Both the position numbers and the translations under genes were made by a program. A model generated the notes under the pieces. It saw nothing but the letters and a program-made list of their open reading frames with translations. It was not told the origin of the DNA and made no database searches. Below are positions 37,662 to 45,964 of a DNA stretch of 64,000 bases, in pieces. This DNA is from Streptomyces sp. CG 926 (GTDB lineage: Bacteria; Actinomycetota; Actinomycetes; Streptomycetales; Streptomycetaceae), in assembly GCF_003148825.1 (NCBI RefSeq), contig NZ_QGGZ01000009.1, forward strand, positions 124,001 to 188,000, written 5' to 3'. Numbering within the stretch: the stretch's first letter is position 1; every line of letters begins with the position of its first letter.

Positions 37662-39332
37662 CTATTCCACCCCGACGAGGAGCGGCGCCGAGTACCGGCC
37701 GCCCCGGTAGGTGACGGTGTCCACGGCGAGGTGGCCCTGCTGGACGTAGGCCTCCAGGCGTTCGGCGACGGCGTCCGGCACGTCGGGTCCCAGGACCAGC
37801 GTGACGAGTTCGCCGCCGGAGCCCAGCATCCGGTCCAGGACGGCCTCGGCGGTCTCGGCCAGTCCCGAGCCGATCACCGCGACGTCGCCGTCGATGAGGC
37901 CGAGCACGTCGCCGGCCTGGCAGATGCCGGCCGAGGTGAAGGACTGCCGTTCGGCGACGGCCAGTTCTCCGTACCGGGTGGCACCGGCCGCCGCCGTCAT
38001 GGCGACCACGTCCTCGTCGAAGCTGCCCTCCGGGTCGTGCACGGCGAGGGCCGCCAGGCCCTGGACCGCGGAGCGGGTGGGGATCACGGCCACCCGTACG
38101 CCCTCGGCTCGGGCCTGTTCGGCCGCCGCGGCCGCGGCGGCGCGCAGGTCGGCGCCGCCCTGCAGCAGCACCACCTCGCGGGCGTGAGCGCGGCGGACCG
38201 CGTCGAGGAGTTCGGCGACGGCCGGCGGCTCCCCGGGGCGGACGAGCACGGTGGTCGCTCCCGCCTCCCCGCACAGCCCGGCCAGTCCCTCGCCGGGGAC
38301 GACGGCGACCACGGCGCGCTGGGCGCGCTCGCCCCGGGCCCGGCGGCGTTCGTCCCCGAAGTGGGTGATCCGTATCCGGTAGGGCCGCCCCGCCACGACT
38401 CCGGCCTCCACGGCGGCGCCGGGGTCGTCGACGTGGACGTGGACGTTCCACAGTCCGTCGCCGCCGACCACGACCAGCGAGTCACCGAGTCCGTCCAGGC
38501 GTTCGCGCAGTTCGCCGACGGCCGCCTCGGAGGCCTCCAGCAGGTAGATCACCTCGTACGCGGGCCCGTCCTCCTCCTGCGCGCAGGGGTCCGGCGACGG
38601 CGGCACGGGCACCGCGCGGCCGCGTACCGGTTCGGCGGCCGGCTCCTCGCCGGACAGCGCCTGCCACAGGGCGCCGAAGACGACGACCAGCCCGCAGCCC
38701 CCGGCGTCGACCACGCCGGCCCGGCCCAGTGCGGCGAGCTGCCCGGGGGTCTCGGCCAGGGCGGCGCGGGCCCCGTCGTAGGCGGCTCGGGCCACCTCGA
38801 CCGCGGTCCCGGCGGCGGCTCCGGCCGCCTCGCCGGCCCGGGCTGCGGCGCCGGCGACGGTGAGCATGGTGCCCTCCACCGGGTGCGCGACGGCCGCGTA
38901 CGCCTCCTCGGCGGCCCGGGTGAGTGCGCGGGCGAGCAGCCCGCCGGGGCCCTGCCCGGCCTGTTCCACCCGCGCCGCCGGGTCGTCGCCCAGTACGTCG
39001 GCCACTCCGCGCAGCAGCTGCGCCAGGATCGTCCCGGAGTTCCCCCGGGCTCCCACCAGCGCCCCGTGCGCCCAGGCCCGTACGGCCTCGGCCAGGGAGG
39101 TCCGCGCTGTGCCGTCGGTCACCTCGGGGAAGGCCTCGGCGAGGCCGCGGTCGGCCGATTCGGCGGTGAGGTAGAGGTTGGTTCCGGTGTCCGCGTCGGC
39201 GACCGGATAGACGTTGATCGCGTCGATGTCCTCGCGGGCCCGGCCCAGTGCGGCCAGGGCCAGCGAGCTCCAGGTGCGCACCGCTTCGGCGTCGAGCTCG
39301 TCGGCGGGCTGCGGCTGCGGCTCGTGCGGCAC
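37662..39332 (-). CDS. DAK-domain kinase (FakA/YloV-like)
   Basis: 556 residues. The N-terminal DAK (DhaL) domain shows NVYPVADADTGTNLYLT, with the metal-binding Asp cluster, and VGARGNSGTILAQLLRG. The C-terminal half is the DegV-like YloV region. In firmicutes such proteins are the FakA subunit of fatty acid kinase working with a DegV-fold FakB; here the partner is not in the window. GTG 39332 with a perfect AAGGAGG upstream. Gene order rpmB-DAK-recG is widely kept; rpmB is on the other strand. Confidence 0.92.
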   Translation of the reverse strand: MPHEPQPQPADELDAEAVRTWSSLALAALGRAREDIDAINVYPVADADTGTNLYLTAESADRGLAEAFPEVTDGTARTSLAEAVRAWAHGALVGARGNSGTILAQLLRGVADVLGDDPAARVEQAGQGPGGLLARALTRAAEEAYAAVAHPVEGTMLTVAGAAARAGEAAGAAAGTAVEVARAAYDGARAALAETPGQLAALGRAGVVDAGGCGLVVVFGALWQALSGEEPAAEPVRGRAVPVPPSPDPCAQEEDGPAYEVIYLLEASEAAVGELRERLDGLGDSLVVVGGDGLWNVHVHVDDPGAAVEAGVVAGRPYRIRITHFGDERRRARGERAQRAVVAVVPGEGLAGLCGEAGATTVLVRPGEPPAVAELLDAVRRAHAREVVLLQGGADLRAAAAAAAEQARAEGVRVAVIPTRSAVQGLAALAVHDPEGSFDEDVVAMTAAAGATRYGELAVAERQSFTSAGICQAGDVLGLIDGDVAVIGSGLAETAEAVLDRMLGSGGELVTLVLGPDVPDAVAERLEAYVQQGHLAVDTVTYRGGRYSAPLLVGVE

Positions 39333-39572
39333 CGGGCGTTCCTCCTTGTGCGGGCCAGGGTTCACCGCAGGGTAACGAAGGACCGCCCGGGCGTCGGGAC
39401 CGCGGGGCGGGGGTGGCGGCGGCCATGGTAGTTTTCTTGGACGGACGCAGTCGTTGTATGCTGCTCCGGTTGCCCGGCGAGAGTCGGGCCATTCCCCCGG
39501 CAAACCACTTCAGACCTCTGAATCCGGTGCGCCGGTTTCACTGTAATTGCATCTGAAGTCTTGGAGTGACCT

Positions 39573-39758
39573 GTGGCTGCCAACTGCGACGTTTGCGCCA
39601 AGGGGCCGAGCTTCGGCAACAACATCTCCCACTCGCACCGCCGCACCTCGCGTCGCTGGAACCCGAACATCCAGCGCGTCCGTGCCGTGGTCAATGGGAC
39701 GCCGAAGCGCCTCAACGCCTGCACCTCGTGCATCAAGGCCGGCAAGGTCTCGCGCTGA
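39573..39758 (+). CDS. rpmB: 50S ribosomal protein L28 (zinc-binding form)
   Basis: 61 residues from a GTG with GGAG upstream: AANCDVCAKGPSFGNNISHS to CTSCIKAGKVSR. Both Cys pairs (CDVC and CTSC) are present, so this is the zinc-containing form. Streptomyces usually has a second, zinc-free L28 under Zur control elsewhere. Divergent from the DAK gene. Confidence 0.96.
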   Translation: MAANCDVCAKGPSFGNNISHSHRRTSRRWNPNIQRVRAVVNGTPKRLNACTSCIKAGKVSR

Positions 39759-39794
39759 CGCCTCCCGTCGTAGCGCAGCCCTTTCCGGTTGCCA

Positions 39795-39829
39795 AAAAGG
39801 CCGGTTCACCTCTGGTGAACCGGCCTTTT
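39795..39829. terminator. Bidirectional terminator between rpmB and thiD
   Basis: AAAAGGCCGGTTCACC, loop TCT, GGTGAACCGGCCTTTT: a perfect 16-bp stem with A and T tails on both sides. Serves rpmB and the convergent thiD. A short GGACCC repeat follows at about 39838-39858. Confidence 0.9.
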
Positions 39830-39909
39830 GCCTTGTCCGGACCCGGACCCGGACCCGGGCCAGGGGCCGACCGCCCGGCCCCTGGTCCGGCCGGGCGGTC
39901 GTGGCGAGG

Positions 39910-40710
39910 TCAGCGCCACTGCCAGGCGTGATCCACCGGGCCGATGCCCCCGCCGAGCGCGAAGCCGGCGGCGATGGCGCCCGTGACGTACTCCTTGGCG
40001 GCCGTGACGGCCTCCGGGACGCTCAGTCCCTTGGCCAGGCCGGCCGCGATCGCGGAAGCCAGGGTGCAGCCGGTGCCGTGGGTGTGCCGGTTGTCGTGGC
40101 GGGGGGCGCGCAGCCACCGCTCCTCGGCGCCGTCGGTGAGCAGGTCCACCGCCTCGTGGCCGTGCGCCGCGAGATGTCCGCCCTTGATCAGCGCCCACCG
40201 CGGTCCGTGGTCGAGGATCGCGTCGGCGGCCCGCCGCATGTCGTCCTCGGTCTCCACCACCACGCCCGTGAGCTGGGCCACCTCGTCCAGGTTGGGGGTG
40301 GCCACGGTGGCCCGGGGCAGCAGCTCCTTGCGCACGGCGTCCAGCGCCGAGGCGGCGAGCAGCGCGTCCCCGTGCTTGGAGACGCCGACGGGGTCCACGA
40401 CGGCCGGGGCCCGGGTGTCCGCCAGCAGCGCGGCCACCGTCTCGACGAGGTCGGCCGAGGAGAGCATCCCGGTCTTCACTGCCTGGACGCCGATGTCGTC
40501 CACGACGGCCCGGTACTGGGCCGTGACGGCCTCGGCGGGCAGCTCCCAGACTCCCCGTACCCCGAGCGAGTTCTGCGCCGTCACGGCGGTCACCACGCTC
40601 ATGCCGTGCACCCCGAGCGCCAGCATGGTCTTGAGGTCGGCCTGGATGCCCGCGCCGCCGCCGGAGTCGGATCCGGCGACGGTCAGGCACAGCGGCGGGG
40701 CGGTGCTCAC
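39910..40710 (-). CDS. thiD: Hydroxymethylpyrimidine (phosphate) kinase
   Basis: Ribokinase-fold kinase for HMP and HMP-phosphate in thiamine synthesis. 266 residues from GTG 40710: CLTVAGSDSGGGAGIQADLK binds substrate, VVDPVGVSKHGDALL and GTGCTLASAIAAGLA is the anion hole with the catalytic Cys/Asp region. Its start overlaps the thiL stop (GTGA). No TPP riboswitch is seen in front of the pair. Confidence 0.95.
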   Translation of the reverse strand: MSTAPPLCLTVAGSDSGGGAGIQADLKTMLALGVHGMSVVTAVTAQNSLGVRGVWELPAEAVTAQYRAVVDDIGVQAVKTGMLSSADLVETVAALLADTRAPAVVDPVGVSKHGDALLAASALDAVRKELLPRATVATPNLDEVAQLTGVVVETEDDMRRAADAILDHGPRWALIKGGHLAAHGHEAVDLLTDGAEERWLRAPRHDNRHTHGTGCTLASAIAAGLAKGLSVPEAVTAAKEYVTGAIAAGFALGGGIGPVDHAWQWR

Positions 40711-41690
40711 AGCACGCCGTCCTGGGGGGCCGGGTCGGTCCCGAAGTGGTCCCAGCCGCCGGTGCTGGTCCAGGGCGCGCCGTCGACGGTCACCTGGGGC
40801 AGCGCGGAGCGGTTGAGCACCTCGCCGATGACCTTCCAACGGGCGGGGAGCTTCACGTCGGGCGGGAAGGTCGCCACGATCGCGTGGTCCTCTCCCCCGG
40901 TGAGCACCCACTGCAACGGGTCCACGCCGACGGCCTGTCCGATGTCGTGCATCTGGGTCGGGATGTCGACCGCCGCCGAGCGCAGGTCGATCCGTACCTT
41001 GCTGGCGTCGGCGATGTGCCCGAGGTCGGCGATCAGGCCGTCGCTGACGTCGGTCATGGCCGTGGCGCCGAGCCCGGCCGCCGCGGGGCCCGCGTGGTAC
41101 GGCGGTTCGGGGCGCCGGTGCGCCTCGACGAAGGCCCGCGGGGAGCGGAAGCCGCGCGAGAGCACGGCGAAGCCGGCCGCGGACCAGCCGAGCCAGCCGG
41201 TGACGGCGACGACGTCGCCGGGCTGGGCGCCGGAGCGCAGGACGGGCTCGTGGTTGCGCAGGTCGCCGAGGGCGGTGATGGCGACGGTGATGACGTCCCC
41301 GCGGACGACGTCCCCGCCGACCACGGCCGCGCCGGCGACCTGGCACTCGTCGCGGATCCCGTCCATCAGCTCGGTCGGCCAGGTGACCGGGAGCTCGGCG
41401 GGGACGACCAGGCCGAGCAGCAGCGCGGTCGGCACCGCGCCCATGGCGGCGATGTCGGCGAGGTTCTGCGCGGCGGCCTTGCGGCCGACGTCGTAGGCCG
41501 TGGACCAGTCGCGCCGGAAGTGCCGGCCCTCCAGCAGGATGTCGGTGCTCGCCACGACCCGCCGGTCGGGGGCGGACACCACCGCGGCGTCGTCGCCCGG
41601 TCCGAGCCGGACCGCCGGGGTGGTGGTGAGCCGTGAGGTGAGCTCCCTGATCAGCCCGAACTCCCCCAGCTCGCCGACAGTGCCCTTCAT
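40707..41690 (-). CDS. thiL: Thiamine-monophosphate kinase
   Basis: Last step of thiamine pyrophosphate synthesis. 327 residues: FGLIRELTSRL, GPGDDAAVV (metal and ATP), STDILLEGRHFRRDWSTAYD, AAAQNLADIAAMGAVP and DVSDGLIADLGHIA are family motifs. Translationally coupled to thiD. Divergent from the Lrp-type gene with a 245-base gap. Confidence 0.95.
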   Translation of the reverse strand: MKGTVGELGEFGLIRELTSRLTTTPAVRLGPGDDAAVVSAPDRRVVASTDILLEGRHFRRDWSTAYDVGRKAAAQNLADIAAMGAVPTALLLGLVVPAELPVTWPTELMDGIRDECQVAGAAVVGGDVVRGDVITVAITALGDLRNHEPVLRSGAQPGDVVAVTGWLGWSAAGFAVLSRGFRSPRAFVEAHRRPEPPYHAGPAAAGLGATAMTDVSDGLIADLGHIADASKVRIDLRSAAVDIPTQMHDIGQAVGVDPLQWVLTGGEDHAIVATFPPDVKLPARWKVIGEVLNRSALPQVTVDGAPWTSTGGWDHFGTDPAPQDGVL

Positions 41691-41935
41691 CGCTGTGCCC
41701 CTTCTTGCCCAGTCCGCTTGCGGTCGCGAGCCGTCTCAGCTCTGGGTACCGTCAACAGATACGTCAACTTCTGCTCTCCGTACGCCCCGCTGTGCGTGGC
41801 GCCGGGCCCGCGGGTCTCCCCGCGACGCACGGCGACGCGGTACCGTGGCGTCCCTTCTTCCCCCGGCCCGTTCAATCGTGTGGGGCCCACCCGAAGGTTA
41901 GGGGAAATGATCCTCGTGGCCGCCCTGGAGGTTCC

Positions 41936-42169
41936 GTGGTACAGGCGTACATCCTTATCCAGACCGAAGTGGGCAAGGCGTCGTTCGTCGCCGAGTCCAT
42001 CGGCCAGATCCCGGGGGTGATCCAGGCCGAGGACGTGACGGGTCCGTACGACGTGATCGTGCGTGCCCAGGCCGACACCGTGGACGACCTCGGCCGTATG
42101 GTCGTCGCCAAGGTCCAGCAGGTGGAGGGGATCACCCGCACCTTGACCTGCCCGGTGGTCCATCTGTAG
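41936..42169 (+). CDS. Stand-alone Lrp/AsnC ligand-binding (RAM) domain
   Basis: 77 residues from GTG 41936 (GGAGG upstream): VQAYILIQTEVGKASFVAES, the RAM fold of Lrp/AsnC regulators without a DNA-binding domain. Such proteins form oligomers that may bind amino acids and modulate full-length Lrp proteins. Only 20 bases precede the next gene, a lipoprotein, so they likely share a transcript. Confidence 0.88.
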   Translation: MVQAYILIQTEVGKASFVAESIGQIPGVIQAEDVTGPYDVIVRAQADTVDDLGRMVVAKVQQVEGITRTLTCPVVHL

Positions 42170-42189
42170 CCCCCGTCTACTCTTGGCCG

Positions 42190-42702
42190 GTGATGTCCCT
42201 CCACCACCGGCCCCTGCGTGTCCGCGCCCTGTCGGCCCTGCCCGCCTCGATGGCCCTCCTGGCCGTCGCGGCGTGCTCCCCGGGCGGATCCGAAGCCCGG
42301 GTGTCTCCTCCGCCCACGCCGCCCGACGCCGTCGCGCGGCTGTGTGCGGCACTGCACAAGGAACTCCCGGAGACGGTGGCCGGCCTGGCGCGGACCCGAA
42401 CCGAACCGGAATCCGATCTGACCGCCGCGTGGGGCGGTTCGGCGATCGTACTGCGGTGCGGTATCCCCAAGCCCCCCAAGATGCTCGATCCGAAGCAGGA
42501 CGGCGTCCACGTGAACGGAGTGGCCTGGCTGCTGGAGAAGCTCGACGACGGTTCCGGCGGGGGGTTCCGGTTCACCACCGGGCTGCGGTTGGCCTACACC
42601 GAGGTCCAGGTCGACAAGGAGCATGCCACGGATGCGGGGATGCTGGTCGGTCTGTCCACGGCGATCTCCGCGACCGTGCCCGAGGGCATCTCCTCCTACT
42701 GA
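42190..42702 (+). CDS. DUF3515 lipoprotein
   Basis: 170 residues, exported lipoprotein. The signal region MSLHHRPLRVRALSALPASM ends at the lipobox LLAVAAC, with the modified Cys near residue 29. The remaining sequence matches the actinobacterial DUF3515 family (ARLCAALHKELPETVAGLAR; WGGSAIVLRCGIPKPP). Function unknown. The first two codons are GTG ATG, so either may start. Confidence 0.87.
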   Translation: MMSLHHRPLRVRALSALPASMALLAVAACSPGGSEARVSPPPTPPDAVARLCAALHKELPETVAGLARTRTEPESDLTAAWGGSAIVLRCGIPKPPKMLDPKQDGVHVNGVAWLLEKLDDGSGGGFRFTTGLRLAYTEVQVDKEHATDAGMLVGLSTAISATVPEGISSY

Positions 42703-42755
42703 GTGCCGCGCGACCGAGTGTCGCGCACCCGCCGCCGGGCACCCGGCACACCGCC

Positions 42756-42789
42756 GCCCGCCGCCCGCCTTCGAAGGCGGTCGGCGGGC
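42756..42789. terminator. Hairpin between DUF3515 gene and ddl
   Basis: GCCCGCCGCCCGCCT TCGA AGGCGGTCGGCGGGC: a 15-bp stem with two mismatches around the TCGA tip, between two convergent genes. Confidence 0.7.
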
Positions 42790-42817
42790 GGTCGGCTTGT
42801 CGGACGACGCTCGGGTC

Positions 42818-43975
42818 TCAGCGCAGGCCGGTGGAGCGGCGCAGGGCCGCCTGGATCAGGCTGTCCACCAGCTCCGGGTACTCGATGCCCGTCTTCTGCC
42901 ACATCAGCGGGTACATGGAGATCGGGGTGAAGCCCGGCATCGTGTTGATCTCGTTGATGACGAAGGTGCCGTCCTCGGTGAGGAAGAAGTCGGCACGCAC
43001 CAGGCCCTCGCAGGACGCGGCCTCGAAGGCCTCGATCGCGAGCCGCCGCACCTCGGCGGTCTGCTCCGGGGTGAGCGGGGCGGGCACGATCCCGGAGGCG
43101 GAGTCGATGTACTTCGCCTCGAAGTCGTAGAAGTCGTGGCTGGACACCGGCGGGATCTCGGCCGGGACGCTCGCGCGCGGCCCGTCCTCGAATTCCAGGA
43201 CCCCGCACTCGATCTCGCGGCCGCGCAGCAGCGCCTCCACGATGATCTTCGGGTCGTGGCGTCGGGCTTCCCTGATCGCGGCGTCCAGTCCGGAGGCGTC
43301 GTCGACCTTGGTGATGCCGATGGAGGAGCCGGCCCGGGCGGGCTTGACGAACAGCGGCCAGCCGTGTTCGGCGGCGAAGTCCAGGATCTTGCCCGTGGCG
43401 GCGTCCCGGTCGGTCTCCCACTCGCGGGGCCGGACGGTCACGTACGGGCCGACGTTCAGCCCGAAGGACGTGAACACCCGCTTCATGTAGTCCTTGTCCT
43501 GGCCGACGGCCGAGGCGAGGACACCGGAGCCGACGTACGGGATGCCGGAGAGCTCCAGGAGGCCCTGGAGGGTGCCGTCCTCGCCGTACGGGCCGTGCAG
43601 GACGGGGAAGACGACGTCGACCTCGCCCAGGGCCTTGGGGACGGCGCCCGGTTCGGTGTAGACGACCTGGCGGCTGGCCGGGTCGACCGAGAGCACGACG
43701 GCGCCGTCCTCGGAGTCGGCGAGCTCCTCGACACTCGGGAGCTTGCGGTCGGCGATGGCCATCCGCTCGGGCTCGTCGGCGGTCAGCGCCCATCGGCCGT
43801 CCGTGGTGATGCCGATGGGCAGCACCTCGTACTTGGAGCGGTCGATGGAGCGCAGCACGGCGCCCGCCGTGACGACCGAGATGGCGTGTTCCGAGCTGCG
43901 GCCGCCGAACACGACGGCCACGCGGGGCTTGCGGCCCTGCTGCTCAGGGGTCTGGGGGAGGTTCTCGCTGCTCAT
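42818..43975 (-). CDS. ddlA: D-alanine--D-alanine ligase
   Basis: ATP-grasp ligase supplying D-Ala-D-Ala for the cell wall. 385 residues: VVFGGRSSEHAISVVTAG, PVLHGPYGEDGTLQGLLEL, LFVKPARAGSSIGITKV, and VINEINTMPGFTPISMYP at the end. At the position that is Tyr216 in E. coli DdlB the sequence reads YDFEAKY, i.e. Phe. That change favours D-Ala-D-Lac synthesis in some enzymes but Phe also occurs in ordinary actinobacterial Ddl, so D-Ala-D-Ala remains the likely product. Upstream of gpsA in order but 39 bases apart. Confidence 0.95.
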   Translation of the reverse strand: MSSENLPQTPEQQGRKPRVAVVFGGRSSEHAISVVTAGAVLRSIDRSKYEVLPIGITTDGRWALTADEPERMAIADRKLPSVEELADSEDGAVVLSVDPASRQVVYTEPGAVPKALGEVDVVFPVLHGPYGEDGTLQGLLELSGIPYVGSGVLASAVGQDKDYMKRVFTSFGLNVGPYVTVRPREWETDRDAATGKILDFAAEHGWPLFVKPARAGSSIGITKVDDASGLDAAIREARRHDPKIIVEALLRGREIECGVLEFEDGPRASVPAEIPPVSSHDFYDFEAKYIDSASGIVPAPLTPEQTAEVRRLAIEAFEAASCEGLVRADFFLTEDGTFVINEINTMPGFTPISMYPLMWQKTGIEYPELVDSLIQAALRRSTGLR

Positions 43976-44014
43976 ATCGCCACGAGAGTACCCGCTCAGG
44001 CGTGCGGAATGGAG

Positions 44015-45025
44015 TCAGCGACGTTCCGGTTTGGCGCTGCGCCCCATCAGGTCCTTGAGCGCGACCAGGGTCGGCTTGCCGTGGTGGACGATGTCCACCA
44101 CCGTGTCGGTGATCGGCATGTCCACCCCGTAGCGGCCGGCCAGATCCGCCACCGACTGGCAGGACTTGACGCCCTCGGCGGTCTGCTTGGTGACCGCGAT
44201 GGTCTCCTCCAGGGTCATCCCGCGGCCCAGGTTGGTGCCGAAGGTGTGGTTCCGGGAGAGCGGCGAGGAGCAGGTGGCGACCAGGTCGCCGAGGCCCGCG
44301 AGGCCGGAGAAGGTGAGCGGGTCGGCGCCCATCGCCACGCCGAGGCGGGTGGCTTCGGCGAGTCCGCGGGTGATGAGCGAGCCCTTGGTGTTGTCGCCCA
44401 GGCCCATCCCGTCCGCGATGCCGACGGCGAGGCCGATGACGTTCTTGACGGCGCCGCCGAGTTCGCAGCCGATGACGTCGGTGCTCGTGTAGGGCCGGAA
44501 GTACGCGGTGTGGCAGGCGGCCTGGAGGCGCTGGGCCACGCTCTCGTCCACGCAGGCGACGACGGAGGCGGCGGGCCTGCGGGCGGCGATCTCGGCGGCC
44601 AGATTGGGGCCGGTGACCACCGCGATGCGCTCGGCGGGGACCTTGGCCACCTCTTCGATGACCTCGCTCATCCGCTTGGCGGTGCCGAGTTCGATGCCCT
44701 TCATCAGGGAGACGAGCACGGTGTCGGGGGCCAGCAGGGGCGTCCACGCCGCGAGGTTGTCGCGCAGGGTCTGGGAGGGGACGGCGAGGACGGTGAAGTC
44801 CGCGCCGGCCGCGGCCTCGGCCGGGTCGGTGGTGGCCCGGAGGTTCGCGGGGAGTTCGACACCGGGGAAGTAGTCCGGGTTGGTCCGGCCGGTGTTGATG
44901 GCGTCGACCACCTCCTGGCGGCGGCCCCACAGCGTCACCTCGCAGCCCGCGTCGGCGAGCACGATGGCGAAGGCCGTACCCCAGGAGCCTGTTCCGAAGA
45001 CGGTCGCCTTCACGGGACGTGTCAC
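44015..45025 (-). CDS. gpsA: Glycerol-3-phosphate dehydrogenase [NAD(P)+]
   Basis: Makes sn-glycerol-3-phosphate for phospholipids. 336 residues from GTG 45025: Rossmann motif TVFGTGSWGTAFAIVLADAG, SLMKGIELGTAKRMSEVI, catalytic Lys in CELGGAVKNVIGLAVGI and SRNHTFGTNLGRG. Overlaps the plsC stop (GTGA). The pair forms a unit that makes and then acylates glycerol-3-phosphate. Confidence 0.95.
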   Translation of the reverse strand: MTRPVKATVFGTGSWGTAFAIVLADAGCEVTLWGRRQEVVDAINTGRTNPDYFPGVELPANLRATTDPAEAAAGADFTVLAVPSQTLRDNLAAWTPLLAPDTVLVSLMKGIELGTAKRMSEVIEEVAKVPAERIAVVTGPNLAAEIAARRPAASVVACVDESVAQRLQAACHTAYFRPYTSTDVIGCELGGAVKNVIGLAVGIADGMGLGDNTKGSLITRGLAEATRLGVAMGADPLTFSGLAGLGDLVATCSSPLSRNHTFGTNLGRGMTLEETIAVTKQTAEGVKSCQSVADLAGRYGVDMPITDTVVDIVHHGKPTLVALKDLMGRSAKPERR

Positions 45026-45774
45026 TTGTTGCCCTCCCCTGCGGCCTTGCGCCGCTGTTCCGCCCTGGCGTTTCGATGGTCGTACGGCTGCTCGGGCGCG
45101 GTCTCGCCGCGCACCTCCTCCAGCAGCGCGGTGATGGCGGCCATGATGACCTCGGTGACCTCCCGCAGGACCTCCGGGGTGGGTTCCCGGTCGTGGAAGG
45201 CGGAGAGGTCCACCGGCGGTCCGGCCAGTACCTGGAGGGTCTTGCGCGGGAAGAGCCGGACCTTGTTCTCCTTGGCGTAGGGCGGCATCGCGAGGTTCGC
45301 GCCCCACTGGGCCACCGGGATGACGGGTGCCTTGGTGATCAGCGCCACGCGGGCGGCGCCGGTCTTGCCGGCCATCGGCCACATGTCGGGGTCGCGGGTG
45401 AGGGTGCCCTCCGGGTAGAAGGCCACGCATTCGCCGCGTTCGATGGCGTCCACGGCGGCCCGGAATGCGTCCAGGGCGTTGGTGGACTCCCGGTAGACGG
45501 GGATCTGTCCGCTGCCGCGCAGGATCGACCCGACGATCGGAACCTTGAAGAGGGCGGCCTTGGCGAGCAATCGGGGCACGCGGCCGGTGTTGTACTGGAA
45601 GTGCGCGTAGGAGAGCGGGTCCAGATACGAGTTGTGATTGACGGCGGTGATAAACCCGCCCTCGGCCGGAATGTGCTCCATTCCCCGCCAGTCCCGCTTG
45701 AAGAGCACTACCAGCGGCGGTTTCGCGATGACCGCCGCCAGGCGGTACCAGAAGCCGATTCTGCGGCGGGACAC
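45022..45774 (-). CDS. plsC: 1-acyl-sn-glycerol-3-phosphate acyltransferase
   Basis: Phospholipid synthesis acyltransferase at the membrane. 250 residues from GTG 45774 (AGAGGAAGG upstream): block I NHNSYLDPLSYAH (the H-x4-D site), glycerophosphate-binding FYPEGTLTRDP, and APVIPVAQWGAN. The frame is open to 45864 but the upstream part is not conserved. Coupled to gpsA. Confidence 0.94.
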   Translation of the reverse strand: MSRRRIGFWYRLAAVIAKPPLVVLFKRDWRGMEHIPAEGGFITAVNHNSYLDPLSYAHFQYNTGRVPRLLAKAALFKVPIVGSILRGSGQIPVYRESTNALDAFRAAVDAIERGECVAFYPEGTLTRDPDMWPMAGKTGAARVALITKAPVIPVAQWGANLAMPPYAKENKVRLFPRKTLQVLAGPPVDLSAFHDREPTPEVLREVTEVIMAAITALLEEVRGETAPEQPYDHRNARAEQRRKAAGEGNK

Positions 45775-45964
45775 TCGGACACCTTCCTCTAGGACCGGTG
45801 CGCGGCTTGGGCACCTCGTCGGCCGGACAAGTGTCACCCCACGCCCGGTCTCTGTCGAGAACACCGTACGCCCCGCTCACCCCGCCGTACTCCCGGGTTG
45901 CCCGGGCGGAGGCGACAATGGGCCGACACATGACCCGGCCATGACCTGACCATGGCCGAAGGAT

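Noticed and set aside
41691..41935. TPP riboswitch in front of thiL-thiD
   Set aside because: No thi-box like CTGAGA or conserved helix pattern visible on the minus strand upstream of thiL.
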